34,232 bases of DNA from Prevotella sp. (lineage in GTDB: Bacteria > Bacteroidota > Bacteroidia > Bacteroidales > Bacteroidaceae): NCBI GenBank assembly GCA_022511075.1, contig JAFLSE010000034.1, forward strand, positions 1-34,232, written 5' to 3'. Below the pieces are notes generated by a model, which was not told the origin of the DNA, searched no databases, and was given only the letters and a program-made list of their open reading frames with translations. Positions 1 through 8,644 of the stretch are shown in pieces; position 1 is the first letter of the stretch, and each line of letters opens with the position of its first letter. Both the position numbers and the translations under genes were made by a program.

Positions 1-150
1 GAAAAAATAATTTCTTGCCACATTCCATGGAGGTCTCATGCCAACTCGAGAATCAAGCATCGTTTATGGGTCAATAATGCTACCACCGAGCAATTAATTT
101 TAATGTGTATTCATACAAACAATCTGTTTCAGTTGTTGCTTGTTTTTTGA
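1..150 (+). CDS. Possible 3' end of an upstream gene (partial)
   Basis: Frame 1 is open from the first base to a TGA at 148-150, giving 49 residues that contain RLWVNNATTEQL and end in a hydrophobic stretch. There is no start in the window, so it would be the C-terminus of a gene beginning to the left. I do not recognise the family. An open run of this length can occur by chance in AT-rich DNA, so the call is weak. If it is not coding, the 283 bases before the first gene hold only the promoter noted separately; I see no RNA gene or strong terminator there. Confidence 0.25.
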   Translation, partial: EKIISCHIPWRSHANSRIKHRLWVNNATTEQLILMCIHTNNLFQLLLVF

Positions 151-232
151 AAATTGTGATATTGATATATAGAAAAATCCACCCATAGGACAACTTAAAA
201 CAATGTTTTTTCTTAAAAACAACTAAAATAAC

Positions 233-262
233 TTGCTGTTACAATATATTTTTGTATTTTTG
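233..262 (+). promoter_or_regulatory. Bacteroidota-type promoter for the first gene block
   Basis: TATTTTTG at 255-262 fits the Bacteroidota -7 consensus TAnnTTTG, and a second copy lies at 247-254. TTG at 233-235 lies 19 bases before the 255 box and can serve as a partial -33 element. Transcription would begin near 269, leaving a short leader before the ATG at 284. This placement favours the ATG at 284 over the upstream TTG at 233, which lies inside the promoter. Confidence 0.5.
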
Positions 263-283
263 TATCAAAAATTCAACCAATAT

Positions 284-937
284 ATGGAAATAAAAGGTGT
301 GATAACAGGTGATATTGTAGGTTCATCACGAATAATGCCTGAATTTAGAGGGGACTTGCTGACCTGCTTGACAACTATGGGAGATGAACTCCAATGCATA
401 TCCCCATTTAGAATGGAGTTGTATCGGGGGGATAGTTTTCAATTACTTGTTGAAGACCCTACACAGGCTATCAAAATAGCAATTTTGTTGAGAGCTGGGC
501 TTATTTATCATACCCCGAATAAAGAATACGGGATGTGGGATGCTAAAGTTTCTATAGGCATTGGGAGCATTGATTTCATCTCTGATAGCATTGTAACTTC
601 TGACGGGGAAGCTTTCATGTATTCTGGTCGTCAACTTGATGGCATGGGAAAAGACAGGCTGAGTATTCAGACCCCGTGGCAGGATGTCAATGAAGAATTA
701 GGCGTGTCAACCGCTTTTGTTGATGACATTATTACAAGATGGTCAAGTAAACAGGCTGGCATGATATACTTGTCATTAAGACAGAACAGCGCGAAAAAAG
801 AAGTGGCAGAAATGTCAGGAACCTCTATACAGAATGTGCGAAACGTTCTTTCTGTTGCCAAAGAATCCTTAATCAAAAAATACATAGAGCGCAATGCTGA
901 AATCATTACCGCTCATATAAACACCCAGCTATCATGA
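284..937 (+). CDS. SatD-like protein with C-terminal helix-turn-helix
   Basis: 217 residues from the ATG at 284 (MEIKGVITGDIVGSS). The N-terminus has the ITGDIVGSS motif and a later RGDSFQ motif. Both are typical of the SatD family and resemble the metal/nucleotide-binding strands of class III nucleotidyl cyclases. The C-terminus, about residues 165-205, contains a helix-turn-helix (KEVAEMSGTSIQNVRNVL) like sigma-factor region 4. Bacteroidales members are often misannotated as fumarate hydratase; nothing here supports that. The stop overlaps the next start (ATGA at 934-937), so it is translationally coupled to the DUF3307 gene, the usual partner of this family. Biochemical function is not established. 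It could regulate the island, but no target is visible. Confidence 0.7.
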   Translation: MEIKGVITGDIVGSSRIMPEFRGDLLTCLTTMGDELQCISPFRMELYRGDSFQLLVEDPTQAIKIAILLRAGLIYHTPNKEYGMWDAKVSIGIGSIDFISDSIVTSDGEAFMYSGRQLDGMGKDRLSIQTPWQDVNEELGVSTAFVDDIITRWSSKQAGMIYLSLRQNSAKKEVAEMSGTSIQNVRNVLSVAKESLIKKYIERNAEIITAHINTQLS

Positions 938-1653
938 ATACGATTTTGCTACTTCGTCTCTTGTCGGCACATCTTTTGGCAGACTTTTTCCTTCAAAATG
1001 ATAAACTTTGCAAGGCGAAAACCAAAGTTGGAAGAAAAGCTGTTATTGCCCAACTAACACATGCATTTATTCATGCTATTAGTGCCTATTTACTTTTAAC
1101 CGATTGGCAAAATTGGATAATCCCTTCGGTTATATTTATCAGTCATTTCATTGTTGATGTGGTTAAGAGCCGACTGCGTGGCAATGGCACAATTGCATTC
1201 ATGTGTGATCAGCTGATTCACGTTCTTATCATTTTCCTGTTATGGTGGTGGCAATATGCGGATTGTTCCCAAGTATGCGATTGGTTCGCAAATATTGTTT
1301 CATTGAAACAATTGTGGCTTGTCATTGTTGCTTATCTTCTCATCACGAAGCCTGCATCTGTCCTTATAAGCAAATTTATCAAAAACTGGACTCCATCAAG
1401 TAATATGCAGGCTCAGGGTATGCCACGAGCAGGTGAATGGATTGGTTATATTGAACGAGTGCTTATTCTGACATTTGTCATAAGTGGTAATATAGAGGCT
1501 GTGGGATTCTTATTGGCTGCAAAGTCTGTATTCCGCTTTGGCGACTTGAACAAAGCAAAAGAAATAAAAATAACGGAATATGTCCTTCTTGGAACTCTTG
1601 CAAGCTTTACTATAGCTTTGTTCATAGCCTTTACGTTAAGTTCAATATCATAA
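934..1653 (+). CDS. DUF3307 family integral membrane protein
   Basis: 239 residues, almost entirely hydrophobic, with about six predicted membrane segments. The N-terminal LLSAHLLADFFLQ and a following histidine-rich helix (LTHAFIHAISAYLL) are characteristic of DUF3307, as is HFIVDVVKSRLRG near residue 70. The ATG overlaps the stop of the SatD-like gene by four bases, the common SatD/DUF3307 arrangement. The conserved His/Asp residues in membrane segments suggest a metal-binding or catalytic membrane protein, but the family has no assigned reaction. The gene is 13 bases upstream of the M48 peptidase and is probably in the same transcript. Confidence 0.8.
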   Translation: MNTILLLRLLSAHLLADFFLQNDKLCKAKTKVGRKAVIAQLTHAFIHAISAYLLLTDWQNWIIPSVIFISHFIVDVVKSRLRGNGTIAFMCDQLIHVLIIFLLWWWQYADCSQVCDWFANIVSLKQLWLVIVAYLLITKPASVLISKFIKNWTPSSNMQAQGMPRAGEWIGYIERVLILTFVISGNIEAVGFLLAAKSVFRFGDLNKAKEIKITEYVLLGTLASFTIALFIAFTLSSIS

Positions 1654-1666
1654 TGAGAACAATAAA

Positions 1667-2545
1667 ATGAAACCTTCAGATTTTATACATCCTGAAGATG
1701 TTGCTGCACTGAGACAGATGGAAGGAATTCCTGGTTTTGTGGCTTTGGTCAAGAAAATCTTGGCCATTGGCATCGAGAATCTACAATATGGTCTTAATAT
1801 GGCATCTTCAATACGATTGTCAGAGAAACAATTACCGAAATTGTATAGGCACTTGCCTCCAATCTGTCAGCGCTTGGGTATTCCTGAACCAGAGTTTTAC
1901 TTGCAGATGAGTCCTGTGCCTAATGCTTGGACATCTGGTGATACTCGCATTTACATTACTGTCACTTCTAGTTTGGTTGAGATGATGAGCGATGAAGAAC
2001 TTGATGCTATCATTGCCCATGAATGTGGACATATCCTATGCCGCCATGTGCTTTACCATACTGTTGCACAATGGATTGGTAGTGGTTTGGCGAACCTCGG
2101 CTTGTTAGGTGCGCTTGCTACCCCTGTGCAATATGCACTATGCTACTGGAGCCGAAAGAGTGAGCTTTCGGCAGATCGTGCAGCAAGCATCATCACTTCT
2201 CCAGAAATAGTAGCAAGCACTATGGCTCGTTTGTCTGGCGGTCCAATGAGTTTGACCTCACAAATAAATCTGCAAGAATGGGCATCGCAAGCCGATGAGT
2301 ACGACAAGATACAGAACAATGGGCTATGGAATAAGACCTTGCAACTTTCTGTCATTGCAGGTCTTGACCATCCGTTCTCTGCCGTTCGGGTACGCGAGAT
2401 TTTGAAATGGGGTGATAGCGAACAATACAGAATGATAAAAAATGGTGGTGCGATAGCCAACCTTTCAGAGCATACCTGTCCGCAGTGTGGCAGTATTGTG
2501 GATGGTGGTTGGCGTTTCTGCCGTAATTGTGGAAATCAACTTTAA
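1667..2545 (+). CDS. M48-family metallopeptidase with C-terminal zinc ribbon
   Basis: 292 residues. The catalytic zinc site is HECGH at residues 118-122 with the third ligand probably Glu166 in SELSADRAAS, the HEXXH...E pattern of M48 (HtpX/Ste24-like) peptidases. A hydrophobic stretch at about 137-160 may touch the membrane, but there are no N-terminal membrane spans as in HtpX. The last 22 residues form a treble-clef-like zinc ribbon with Cys271, Cys274, Cys285 and Cys288. The protein encoded at 2815 ends with the same type of ribbon, suggesting the two meet a common partner. It is likely a cytoplasmic or peripheral peptidase; substrate unknown. A second M48-like gene lies at 28102. Confidence 0.85.
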   Translation: MKPSDFIHPEDVAALRQMEGIPGFVALVKKILAIGIENLQYGLNMASSIRLSEKQLPKLYRHLPPICQRLGIPEPEFYLQMSPVPNAWTSGDTRIYITVTSSLVEMMSDEELDAIIAHECGHILCRHVLYHTVAQWIGSGLANLGLLGALATPVQYALCYWSRKSELSADRAASIITSPEIVASTMARLSGGPMSLTSQINLQEWASQADEYDKIQNNGLWNKTLQLSVIAGLDHPFSAVRVREILKWGDSEQYRMIKNGGAIANLSEHTCPQCGSIVDGGWRFCRNCGNQL

Positions 2546-2557
2546 GATATTGCGACT

Positions 2558-2812
2558 ATGATATTCAACAAACAAGGATTTATAGACATTGACGAAATGA
2601 TTGCCCAAGAACCGTCATTTCAGAAGATTATGGAAGACGGAGTGGTGACTGACGAAGAGTTGCGTGAGCAAACAGAAACAGTTATCAATCTTCTTCACGA
2701 AGTAGAGAACCATTTAAGTGAGGCTGACCAATTGTTAGTTAAGCAGCTTTTTGCCGAAACCAATGTTCTTTCGGCGATTTATCATTATTATGAACTTCAA
2801 AATATCGGATAA
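2558..2812 (+). CDS. Small acidic helical protein, unknown function
   Basis: 84 residues, acidic and predicted all-helical (ELREQTETVINLLHEVENHL), with no membrane segment, cysteine pair or signal peptide. It sits 12 bases after the M48 peptidase and 2 bases before the zinc-ribbon gene, so it is firmly inside the operon. Its size and position would fit a small partner or inhibitor of one of its neighbours, but this is only a guess from context. I do not recognise the family. Confidence 0.65.
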   Translation: MIFNKQGFIDIDEMIAQEPSFQKIMEDGVVTDEELREQTETVINLLHEVENHLSEADQLLVKQLFAETNVLSAIYHYYELQNIG

Positions 2813-2814
2813 TT

Positions 2815-3312
2815 ATGGAAACATATAGCAAAAAGAAATTATTGGCGGCGCATCCCTCTCAGATTAATGCCATTGCAGAGGCTATTCAGGCAGACTTTAT
2901 TCGCGATGGTTTTGAAGTGAACGTTGATACGCTGATGAGTGGTGGTAAGGACATCAGTATCACTAAAGGAAATCTGTTTAAGGCGGTACTTGGTATGCGC
3001 TCAGCCTTGAAAGTAACTCTCATACCACAGATCGACGGGGTACTATTCGATGCTAATGTGGGCATCTATGGACAACAGGCCATTCCAACGATCATATCAA
3101 TGTTCTTTTTCTGGCCGGTGCTTATCACCCAGATATGGGGATTGGTAGAACAGGCGTCTCTTGACGATCGTGCCTTGGCATTGGCAGAGCAAGCTGTCGC
3201 TATAGGTTCAACGACATCACATCAGCCTGGCAGCCAAAAATTCTGTACCAGTTGTGGAGTGAAAATAGACGGAGCTTCAAGGTTCTGCCCGAATTGTGGA
3301 GCCAAGCTATAG
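2815..3312 (+). CDS. Zinc-ribbon protein with a hydrophobic segment, unknown function
   Basis: 165 residues. The N-terminal about 90 residues are alpha/beta (IQADFIRDGFEVNVDTLMSG) and unrecognised. A hydrophobic stretch near residues 90-110 (IPTIISMFFFWPVLITQIWG) could be a membrane hairpin or anchor. The C-terminus is a zinc ribbon, CTSCG...FCPNCGAKL, very close to that of the M48 peptidase two genes upstream. The gene starts 2 bases after its upstream neighbour. The shared ribbon and the operon position suggest it recruits, or is acted on by, the same partner as the peptidase; that is inference. Confidence 0.7.
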   Translation: METYSKKKLLAAHPSQINAIAEAIQADFIRDGFEVNVDTLMSGGKDISITKGNLFKAVLGMRSALKVTLIPQIDGVLFDANVGIYGQQAIPTIISMFFFWPVLITQIWGLVEQASLDDRALALAEQAVAIGSTTSHQPGSQKFCTSCGVKIDGASRFCPNCGAKL

Positions 3313-3340
3313 AAACTTAATAACTGAAAAACGTATATTT

Positions 3341-3868
3341 ATGACCAAAGCGAATAGGCACGATGTCTTTATTAGTTACTCACGCAAAGATTTAAGTGTG
3401 GTTCAGCGAATTTGCTCTCTTTTACAAGCTAATGGTATTTCCTATTGGCTCGATAAAAAGGATATAAACATTGGTAGTGAGTTTTTAGGGGATATCGTAC
3501 AGGCGATTAAAGACTGTAAAATTACACTGTTTATTTCGTCTTCTAACTCTAACAATTCTGTTTTTACTGCTAAGGAAGTCGCAATGGCATTTAATGAAGG
3601 TAAATATATAATCCCATATAAGATTGACACATCTTCCTTCAATAAAAACCTTGAACTTGTGTTATGTGATTTGAATTGGGTAGAAGCAATACCATTTGAT
3701 GAAAGCAAAGCATTAGATTTAGTGACTAATATTAAATCGCTTCTTTTTGGAGAAAGGAAAGAGGAGGTAAATAATATAGCTCATAGAGATTATATTAATA
3801 TTGAAGATTGGGACGAGCCAAATAACCGTATTCTTAAATTTATAAAAAACATTTTTAAAGAAAAATAA
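3341..3868 (+). CDS. Single-domain TIR protein
   Basis: 175 residues from ATG 3341. I chose this start because the TIR motif begins a few residues in (RHDVFISYSRKD); the longer frame from 3296 runs through the end of the previous gene. The TIR domain spans about residues 7-135: box 1 at FISYSRKD, BB-loop region around GISYWLDKKDINIG, and the putative catalytic Glu79 in FTAKEVAMAF. Bacterial TIR domains with this glutamate can cleave or cyclise NAD+. The remaining about 40 residues form an unassigned charged tail. It opens the TIR-rich block and lies directly before a small membrane protein that may be its partner. Confidence 0.85.
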   Translation: MTKANRHDVFISYSRKDLSVVQRICSLLQANGISYWLDKKDINIGSEFLGDIVQAIKDCKITLFISSSNSNNSVFTAKEVAMAFNEGKYIIPYKIDTSSFNKNLELVLCDLNWVEAIPFDESKALDLVTNIKSLLFGERKEEVNNIAHRDYINIEDWDEPNNRILKFIKNIFKEK

Positions 3869-3869
3869 T

Positions 3870-4382
3870 ATGTCTAAAATTAAAATTCAATCAACATTGC
3901 TTAAGAAAGCAACTCTTGGCGATAAAGTCGCCATAAAGACCATGTTTCAAAACTTCGTAAGCGAAGATGATACTATTATGGATGGATATTATTTGGGTAG
4001 CTATGGTTTTTTGTTTAAAACTAAAAGCTTCGTTTGTATTTCAGATAAGAAAATAGCATCTATGCAATATGGTCCATTTGGACAAATCGTGTATACGGAT
4101 GCCTTCATTGAAGAAATAAACAGTGGTGTTATATATCAACCTTCTATATTTCCTTTGTACTTTGTAGGATTCCTACTATGTATAACTATTATAGGAATTT
4201 TATTCTTAAATGCATGGATTCGTTTGTATTACCAAGTTAACAAATCAGGGCTTGTTTGTGTGGTTAGAGAAGGTGTCAATATATATGCATTTGCCAATCG
4301 ATCCAAAATAAACCTAGTAAATGATTTTTGGAGAAAAGCTTCTTTCCTTCGTTCAAAGCGAAAAGAATTTATTAAGGGATAA
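3870..4382 (+). CDS. Single-pass membrane protein, unknown function
   Basis: 170 residues. Residues 1-90 are soluble with beta character (YYLGSYGFLFKTKSF, CISDKKIASMQYGPF). One strong membrane segment follows (FVGFLLCITIIGILFLNAW), then a basic C-terminus. The N-terminal part slightly resembles small membrane-proximal PH-like domains, but I cannot assign it. It starts 1 base after the upstream TIR gene stops and 8 bases before the TIR-FGE gene, so it is probably co-translated with a TIR effector. A membrane docking partner is possible. Confidence 0.65.
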   Translation: MSKIKIQSTLLKKATLGDKVAIKTMFQNFVSEDDTIMDGYYLGSYGFLFKTKSFVCISDKKIASMQYGPFGQIVYTDAFIEEINSGVIYQPSIFPLYFVGFLLCITIIGILFLNAWIRLYYQVNKSGLVCVVREGVNIYAFANRSKINLVNDFWRKASFLRSKRKEFIKG

Positions 4383-4390
4383 AGATTTCA

Positions 4391-5989
4391 ATGCAATACG
4401 ATATTTTCATAAGCTATAAACGGAAAAGTTTGCCAACGGCGAACAACTTGTATTATAGATTGACCACGCGAGGGTACTCCACATTTTTCGACCTTGAAGA
4501 AATGCGGAGGGATAATTTTAACACACAACTTCTTCAATATATAGAGAATGCGAAAGATGTGTTTGTCATCTTGGAAGAAGGGTCGCTTGATGCTTGTACG
4601 AAAGATGATTGGAAGAAGGATTGGTTTTGCCGTGAAATTTCTTTTGCATTGGAGAAGAAAAAGAACATTATTCCTATTTTGCTTGGTGGGTACAAAATGC
4701 CGTCAGAGGATTTTTTGCCGGGTAAGTTAAAGGATTTGAGTTTTAAGCAATCCCCAGAGTTCAGCTTTTCCTTTTTTGAGGCTTACCTTGATAAGCTGAT
4801 AGAAAAAGACTATCTTCTTTCAAAGCCAAACTTACAAGGAAAAGCAACATCTGTATTCAAGTTCTATTCCAATGAGACCTATCAAGTATTTAAGGAAGGG
4901 AAGTTGGTTTGTAGCCTCGAAGGTATGTCAGATGAGCCTTACTATCTTCCTGTTCCTCGGAAAGGAGATTATCGTTTTAAGGCGATAAATGCCATTACTG
5001 CAGAGTCAACAGTAATTAAGGAACATATTGATGCGGATGAAGAAAAGGATGTTGAGATAGAATGGAAAGACCGCAAACCGTTCAAGCCCGAACAGGAATG
5101 GCCTGAGAAAACCGCAATTAATGGTGATGAATATATAGTTGATTTAGGTGTACTTAAATTCAATATGATTCGTGTTGAGGGTGGAGATTTGAAAATTGGT
5201 GCCACTACAGAGCAATTTGATGATGCAGAAAGTAATGAACACCCAGCACATCTTGTTACATTGCCAACATTTTATATTGGTCAGTTCCCTATTACGCAAA
5301 ATATCTGGGAATTGGTTATGGGATATAATAAATCTAAGAACCAAGAAAAGAGACGGCTAATTGATATTGAAAAAGCCTCAATATCAAGAGTGTCAAGTGC
5401 GGCTATTGGTGCAGGAATAGGAACATTGCTTGGTCCCATTGGTGCGACTGTAGGTGGTACTTTAGGTTGGTTATATGGCAATGGAAACAATGCTTTTTCA
5501 GGGAAAACTGATGATATAGGTCATTATCCAGTTGAAAACATAACACACGACGAAGCAGTAGAATTTGTTCACCGACTTTCCAAGATGACAAATATAAAGT
5601 TCGCTCTTCCAACAGAAGCAGAATGGGAATATGCAGCACGTGGTGGACAGAAAAGCCGAAGATTCAAATATGCGGGAAGCAACGATATTAATGAGGTAGC
5701 ATGGTTTAGAGATAATGCAGGACAGGTAACTCATCCTGTTGGAGAAAAACGACCAAACGAGTTAGGGCTATACGATATGAGTGGTAATGTGTGGGAATGG
5801 ACGGAGACCTTGGCTCACTCTTATGCTTCGGATATAGAAGCAGAAGGAAATGTCTATATCCGCCGAGGAGGCTGCTGGTGGCATAAAGCAAAGAACTGCC
5901 GTGTATCCAGACGTTATGCTTCTGACCACACCAAGAAAACGAGTGGATTGGGACTGAGAGTGGTTATTAGAGAAAATGTTGAACAATAA
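4391..5989 (+). CDS. TIR-FGE/SUMF1-like fusion with inserted glycine-zipper segment
   Basis: 532 residues. A TIR domain occupies about residues 1-135, with FISYKRKS at the start and the putative catalytic Glu82 in WFCREISFALEK. A beta-rich linker follows to about 250. Residues about 255-530 are an FGE-sulfatase/SUMF1-type C-type-lectin fold: VEGGDLKIG, ALPTEAEWEYAARGG, LGLYDMSGNVWEWTE, GLGLRVV. The last conserved block reads RRGGCWWHKAKNCRVSRR; the paired cysteines of true formylglycine-generating enzymes are not in their usual places, so binding rather than catalysis is likelier. Between VMGYN and HYPVENITHDEA there is an extra segment of about 60 residues holding a glycine zipper (GAGIGTLLGPIGATVGG, about 340-357). 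Paralogue of the gene at 26001. Confidence 0.85.
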   Translation: MQYDIFISYKRKSLPTANNLYYRLTTRGYSTFFDLEEMRRDNFNTQLLQYIENAKDVFVILEEGSLDACTKDDWKKDWFCREISFALEKKKNIIPILLGGYKMPSEDFLPGKLKDLSFKQSPEFSFSFFEAYLDKLIEKDYLLSKPNLQGKATSVFKFYSNETYQVFKEGKLVCSLEGMSDEPYYLPVPRKGDYRFKAINAITAESTVIKEHIDADEEKDVEIEWKDRKPFKPEQEWPEKTAINGDEYIVDLGVLKFNMIRVEGGDLKIGATTEQFDDAESNEHPAHLVTLPTFYIGQFPITQNIWELVMGYNKSKNQEKRRLIDIEKASISRVSSAAIGAGIGTLLGPIGATVGGTLGWLYGNGNNAFSGKTDDIGHYPVENITHDEAVEFVHRLSKMTNIKFALPTEAEWEYAARGGQKSRRFKYAGSNDINEVAWFRDNAGQVTHPVGEKRPNELGLYDMSGNVWEWTETLAHSYASDIEAEGNVYIRRGGCWWHKAKNCRVSRRYASDHTKKTSGLGLRVVIRENVEQ

Positions 5990-6000
5990 ATACACTTAAT

Positions 6001-7197
6001 ATGGGAATACCTACTAATTCGATTAAGCAGCTTGAGGAGAACGTAAGATATGGTCGTAAAAGCTGGATAATGATTATCTTCGCAAATGCAGCATCCGATA
6101 GTAAAGCTGTAGAATATGTCATACGCAATTTTCACGAAATGGATGTTATTTCTGATGATGTGGATTTTTATCTTCCCGGATATGACGTATTAGAAGGTAC
6201 TATAGGAGCAAGGAGAGAAAGAGATGAGTTAGAGCAAATGAAAAAAGTATGTTACAAAGAGGATCAAGATGTCGATAAAAAATACCAAGACTATCATAGA
6301 GAAGATTCTTTCAGATATGGAGTTTTGGCAGCTGTCAAGGATAAAAGGGATTTTTGGAAAGTAATAGATAGTCCTCGTTTAGGGCAAATTTTATTTCATG
6401 AGGCGAGATTCACTGATTTTATAATGGAACTTCATCGAAAGAATTGTGGATATCGCTATATGGGAACATGCCAAATGAATATTGTTCCTTTAATAGATAG
6501 TCATGTAGACTACAAACTAATTCGTTCATACGATTTAGATGCTATAATAGATTGTCCAAGTGGACCGTCGCTAGATTCGTTTTTTCACCATGTTGTTCAT
6601 GTAATCCGAAATTCCAGACCACGTTGGACTCTATTCGGACATTTGCTGAACAGAAGAGATGATGTCCTTGTTAAAATAGACAGGCTTTATGAAGAGGCAA
6701 CAATGTTCAGAGGGAACTATGATAGATACGAAATAATTATTAATAATGTCATTGTGGATATGGAGCGATGTTTACAATGGAGCTTAAGGGAGGAGTATTT
6801 TTTTATCAGTTATTCTTCAAAAAATGTTTTAAAAGCAGCTATGATTGGTCGGCTACTTCAAGAAAAGGGTAAACATGTTTGGATTGCTCCAGATGGAATA
6901 CCACAGGGTAGAGAGTATTCTTTGGTTGTGCCAACTGCATTGAAATTGGCAAAGCATTTCGTCTTATTATTAACCCCCGAAGCAGCTCAATCAAATTGGG
7001 TAAAAAGGGAACTTGATATTGCTATCAGCAATGAAGCTAATACAAAAGTGAAAGTACTTCTTGCTGATGGGTATAGTATTGATGATATTCGCCGTGACAA
7101 TGAATTATTGTTTTATCTCAATAAGGTTCAAATAAAATATGTATATGAAGATGTCATTCGAGACAGCGTAGCATTAGAACGGTTTATTTTAGAATAA
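6001..7197 (+). CDS. Unrecognised N-terminal domain fused to C-terminal TIR
   Basis: 398 residues. The C-terminal about 130 residues are a TIR domain: EEYFFISYSSKN at about residue 265, a loop around HVWIAPDGIPQGREY, and SNWVKRELDIAI with the putative catalytic Glu337. The first about 250 residues match nothing I know. They start with an alpha/beta element (SWIMIIFANAASDS), contain a charged helical stretch (RRERDELEQMKKVCYKEDQD), and have conserved-looking cysteine/tyrosine-rich strands (KNCGYRYMGTCQMNIVPL). Putting the TIR last with a larger domain ahead is typical of sensor-effector proteins, so the N-terminus may be a ligand or invader sensor. It lies 11 bases after the TIR-FGE gene. Confidence 0.75.
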   Translation: MGIPTNSIKQLEENVRYGRKSWIMIIFANAASDSKAVEYVIRNFHEMDVISDDVDFYLPGYDVLEGTIGARRERDELEQMKKVCYKEDQDVDKKYQDYHREDSFRYGVLAAVKDKRDFWKVIDSPRLGQILFHEARFTDFIMELHRKNCGYRYMGTCQMNIVPLIDSHVDYKLIRSYDLDAIIDCPSGPSLDSFFHHVVHVIRNSRPRWTLFGHLLNRRDDVLVKIDRLYEEATMFRGNYDRYEIIINNVIVDMERCLQWSLREEYFFISYSSKNVLKAAMIGRLLQEKGKHVWIAPDGIPQGREYSLVVPTALKLAKHFVLLLTPEAAQSNWVKRELDIAISNEANTKVKVLLADGYSIDDIRRDNELLFYLNKVQIKYVYEDVIRDSVALERFILE

Positions 7198-7207
7198 AAG
7201 TATTATC

Positions 7208-8632
7208 ATGAAACACAAATTCGATGTTTATATAAGTTATTCTCCTGATGCTTTTACGTATGAGCAAAGAGCAGTTGTCTCAAAGATAGAAGATGCTTTG
7301 ACAAAAGCTGGTATAAATTATTGGATGAAGAGAGAATGCGCTTATGGTATGTATGATGCTTCTGAAATTCCCCAAAATATAGCAGCATCAGATATTTTTG
7401 TTGTCTTTTCAACGAAGAACACTAACAAGTCGCTTTGGAACCGTGAAGAGATTGCTTGTGCTTATAAATTAGGAAAGACAATTGTTGTTGTGCGGATGGA
7501 TCAGGCTTCTGATCAAGAGGAATACTTATATGAACCTCTAAAAAACCTAAACAATTGTGTTGAATATTACATAGATCCTCTTAAAGGGAAAGGACAAACA
7601 AAAGGAATTGTAAAATTAATAGATACAATTAAAAAGCATCAAGAGCAAATCAAAATACCCGCCATCCCCCCGCCCCCAATTAAATACCAAGAGCCTGGAT
7701 GTGAGGATGAGTCATATAACCCTTCTCCAGAGAGGAAAGATAAGGTTAGCCCCCATAAACAAAATGAAGTGAATTTTGGCCCCAAAATCTCAAAAACAAA
7801 AAAATATTCTTGGAAGAGAATATTCTCACGAAAAAAGGATTCTTTTGTTTATTCCTCTATTTTTGCTCCAGCCGAGGTGAAGCGCCAGTCTTTTATGATG
7901 GCGCAGGTCTATCTCCACCTTTTTGAAGAAACAGAACAAGTGAAGTCATTGGCGCAGGAATCACAGAAAGACGCAGAGCGCCGCGATTACATTCCGCTTC
8001 AATGCAAATTGAAGAGAGGGGACAAGGTGGATGTGCATTTTAATATTTATGGAGAGACATTGCTGATGTCAGACAAAAAGAGTGTTGTCTGGCAAGGTTC
8101 ATTTACAAAATGTAGTTTCGATTACTTCGTGCCGAAAGATATTGATGTGGACGAGTTGAGTTGTGTAGCGTTGCTCTCTGTGAATGGAGTGCCTGTTGGA
8201 GAGATGCGGTTTATTACACAGATTGTTGAGCAGCCGCGACTTTTGAATCCTGAGATTATCGCACATAAATACAGTAAAGTGTTTATCTCGTATTCCCATC
8301 AAGATGAATCAAGAGTAAAGTTCTTGCACGAAGGATTGGAGTTGGGATCTGTTCCTCACTTTTTTGACCGCAAATACCTAAAAACAGGTGATGTGTTCCC
8401 GCAAGTGATACAGGATTATATTAACACGGCAGATTTGTTTATCCTGTGCTGGTCGGAGAATGCATCAAAAAGTGAGTATGTACAGAAAGAGCGTTTGCAG
8501 GCTCTTGAACGTGCATTCCCACAGGTACAGCCTGAAAAAGCAGCTAAGCTAAGGATATATCCCATGAGCATTGAGCCTCGCGCAGAATTACCTACCGACA
8601 TGAAAGATAATTATCATTTTGGAGAAATATAA
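7208..8632 (+). CDS. TIR-beta domain-TIR protein
   Basis: 474 residues with two TIR domains. The first spans about 1-125 (KFDVYISYSPD; SLWNREEIACAY, putative catalytic Glu81). A proline/charged linker follows at about 150-215. A beta-rich domain at about 215-345 (SSIFAPAEVKRQSF ... LSVNGVPVGEMRFI) is shared with the protein at 29323 (STVFAPYMVERGEV ... KLNDIPVTEMTF). The second TIR runs to the end (KVFISYSHQDES; SEYVQKERLQAL, glutamate conserved but Trp replaced by Tyr) and closes with RAELPTDMKDNYHFGEI, also mirrored at 29323. The beta domain plus C-terminal TIR is therefore a unit, with an exchangeable N-terminal domain. Probably a cytoplasmic NAD-acting effector with an unknown trigger. 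Confidence 0.8.
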   Translation: MKHKFDVYISYSPDAFTYEQRAVVSKIEDALTKAGINYWMKRECAYGMYDASEIPQNIAASDIFVVFSTKNTNKSLWNREEIACAYKLGKTIVVVRMDQASDQEEYLYEPLKNLNNCVEYYIDPLKGKGQTKGIVKLIDTIKKHQEQIKIPAIPPPPIKYQEPGCEDESYNPSPERKDKVSPHKQNEVNFGPKISKTKKYSWKRIFSRKKDSFVYSSIFAPAEVKRQSFMMAQVYLHLFEETEQVKSLAQESQKDAERRDYIPLQCKLKRGDKVDVHFNIYGETLLMSDKKSVVWQGSFTKCSFDYFVPKDIDVDELSCVALLSVNGVPVGEMRFITQIVEQPRLLNPEIIAHKYSKVFISYSHQDESRVKFLHEGLELGSVPHFFDRKYLKTGDVFPQVIQDYINTADLFILCWSENASKSEYVQKERLQALERAFPQVQPEKAAKLRIYPMSIEPRAELPTDMKDNYHFGEI

Positions 8633-8644
8633 AATAAAACTTAT

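Noticed and set aside
284..937. Fumarate hydratase, a label often given to this family
   Set aside because: No fumarase motif is present; the ITGDIVGSS start fits the SatD family.
3296..3340. Longer start for the first TIR gene
   Set aside because: The extra residues run through the zinc-ribbon codons of the previous gene; ATG 3341 sits just ahead of the TIR motif.
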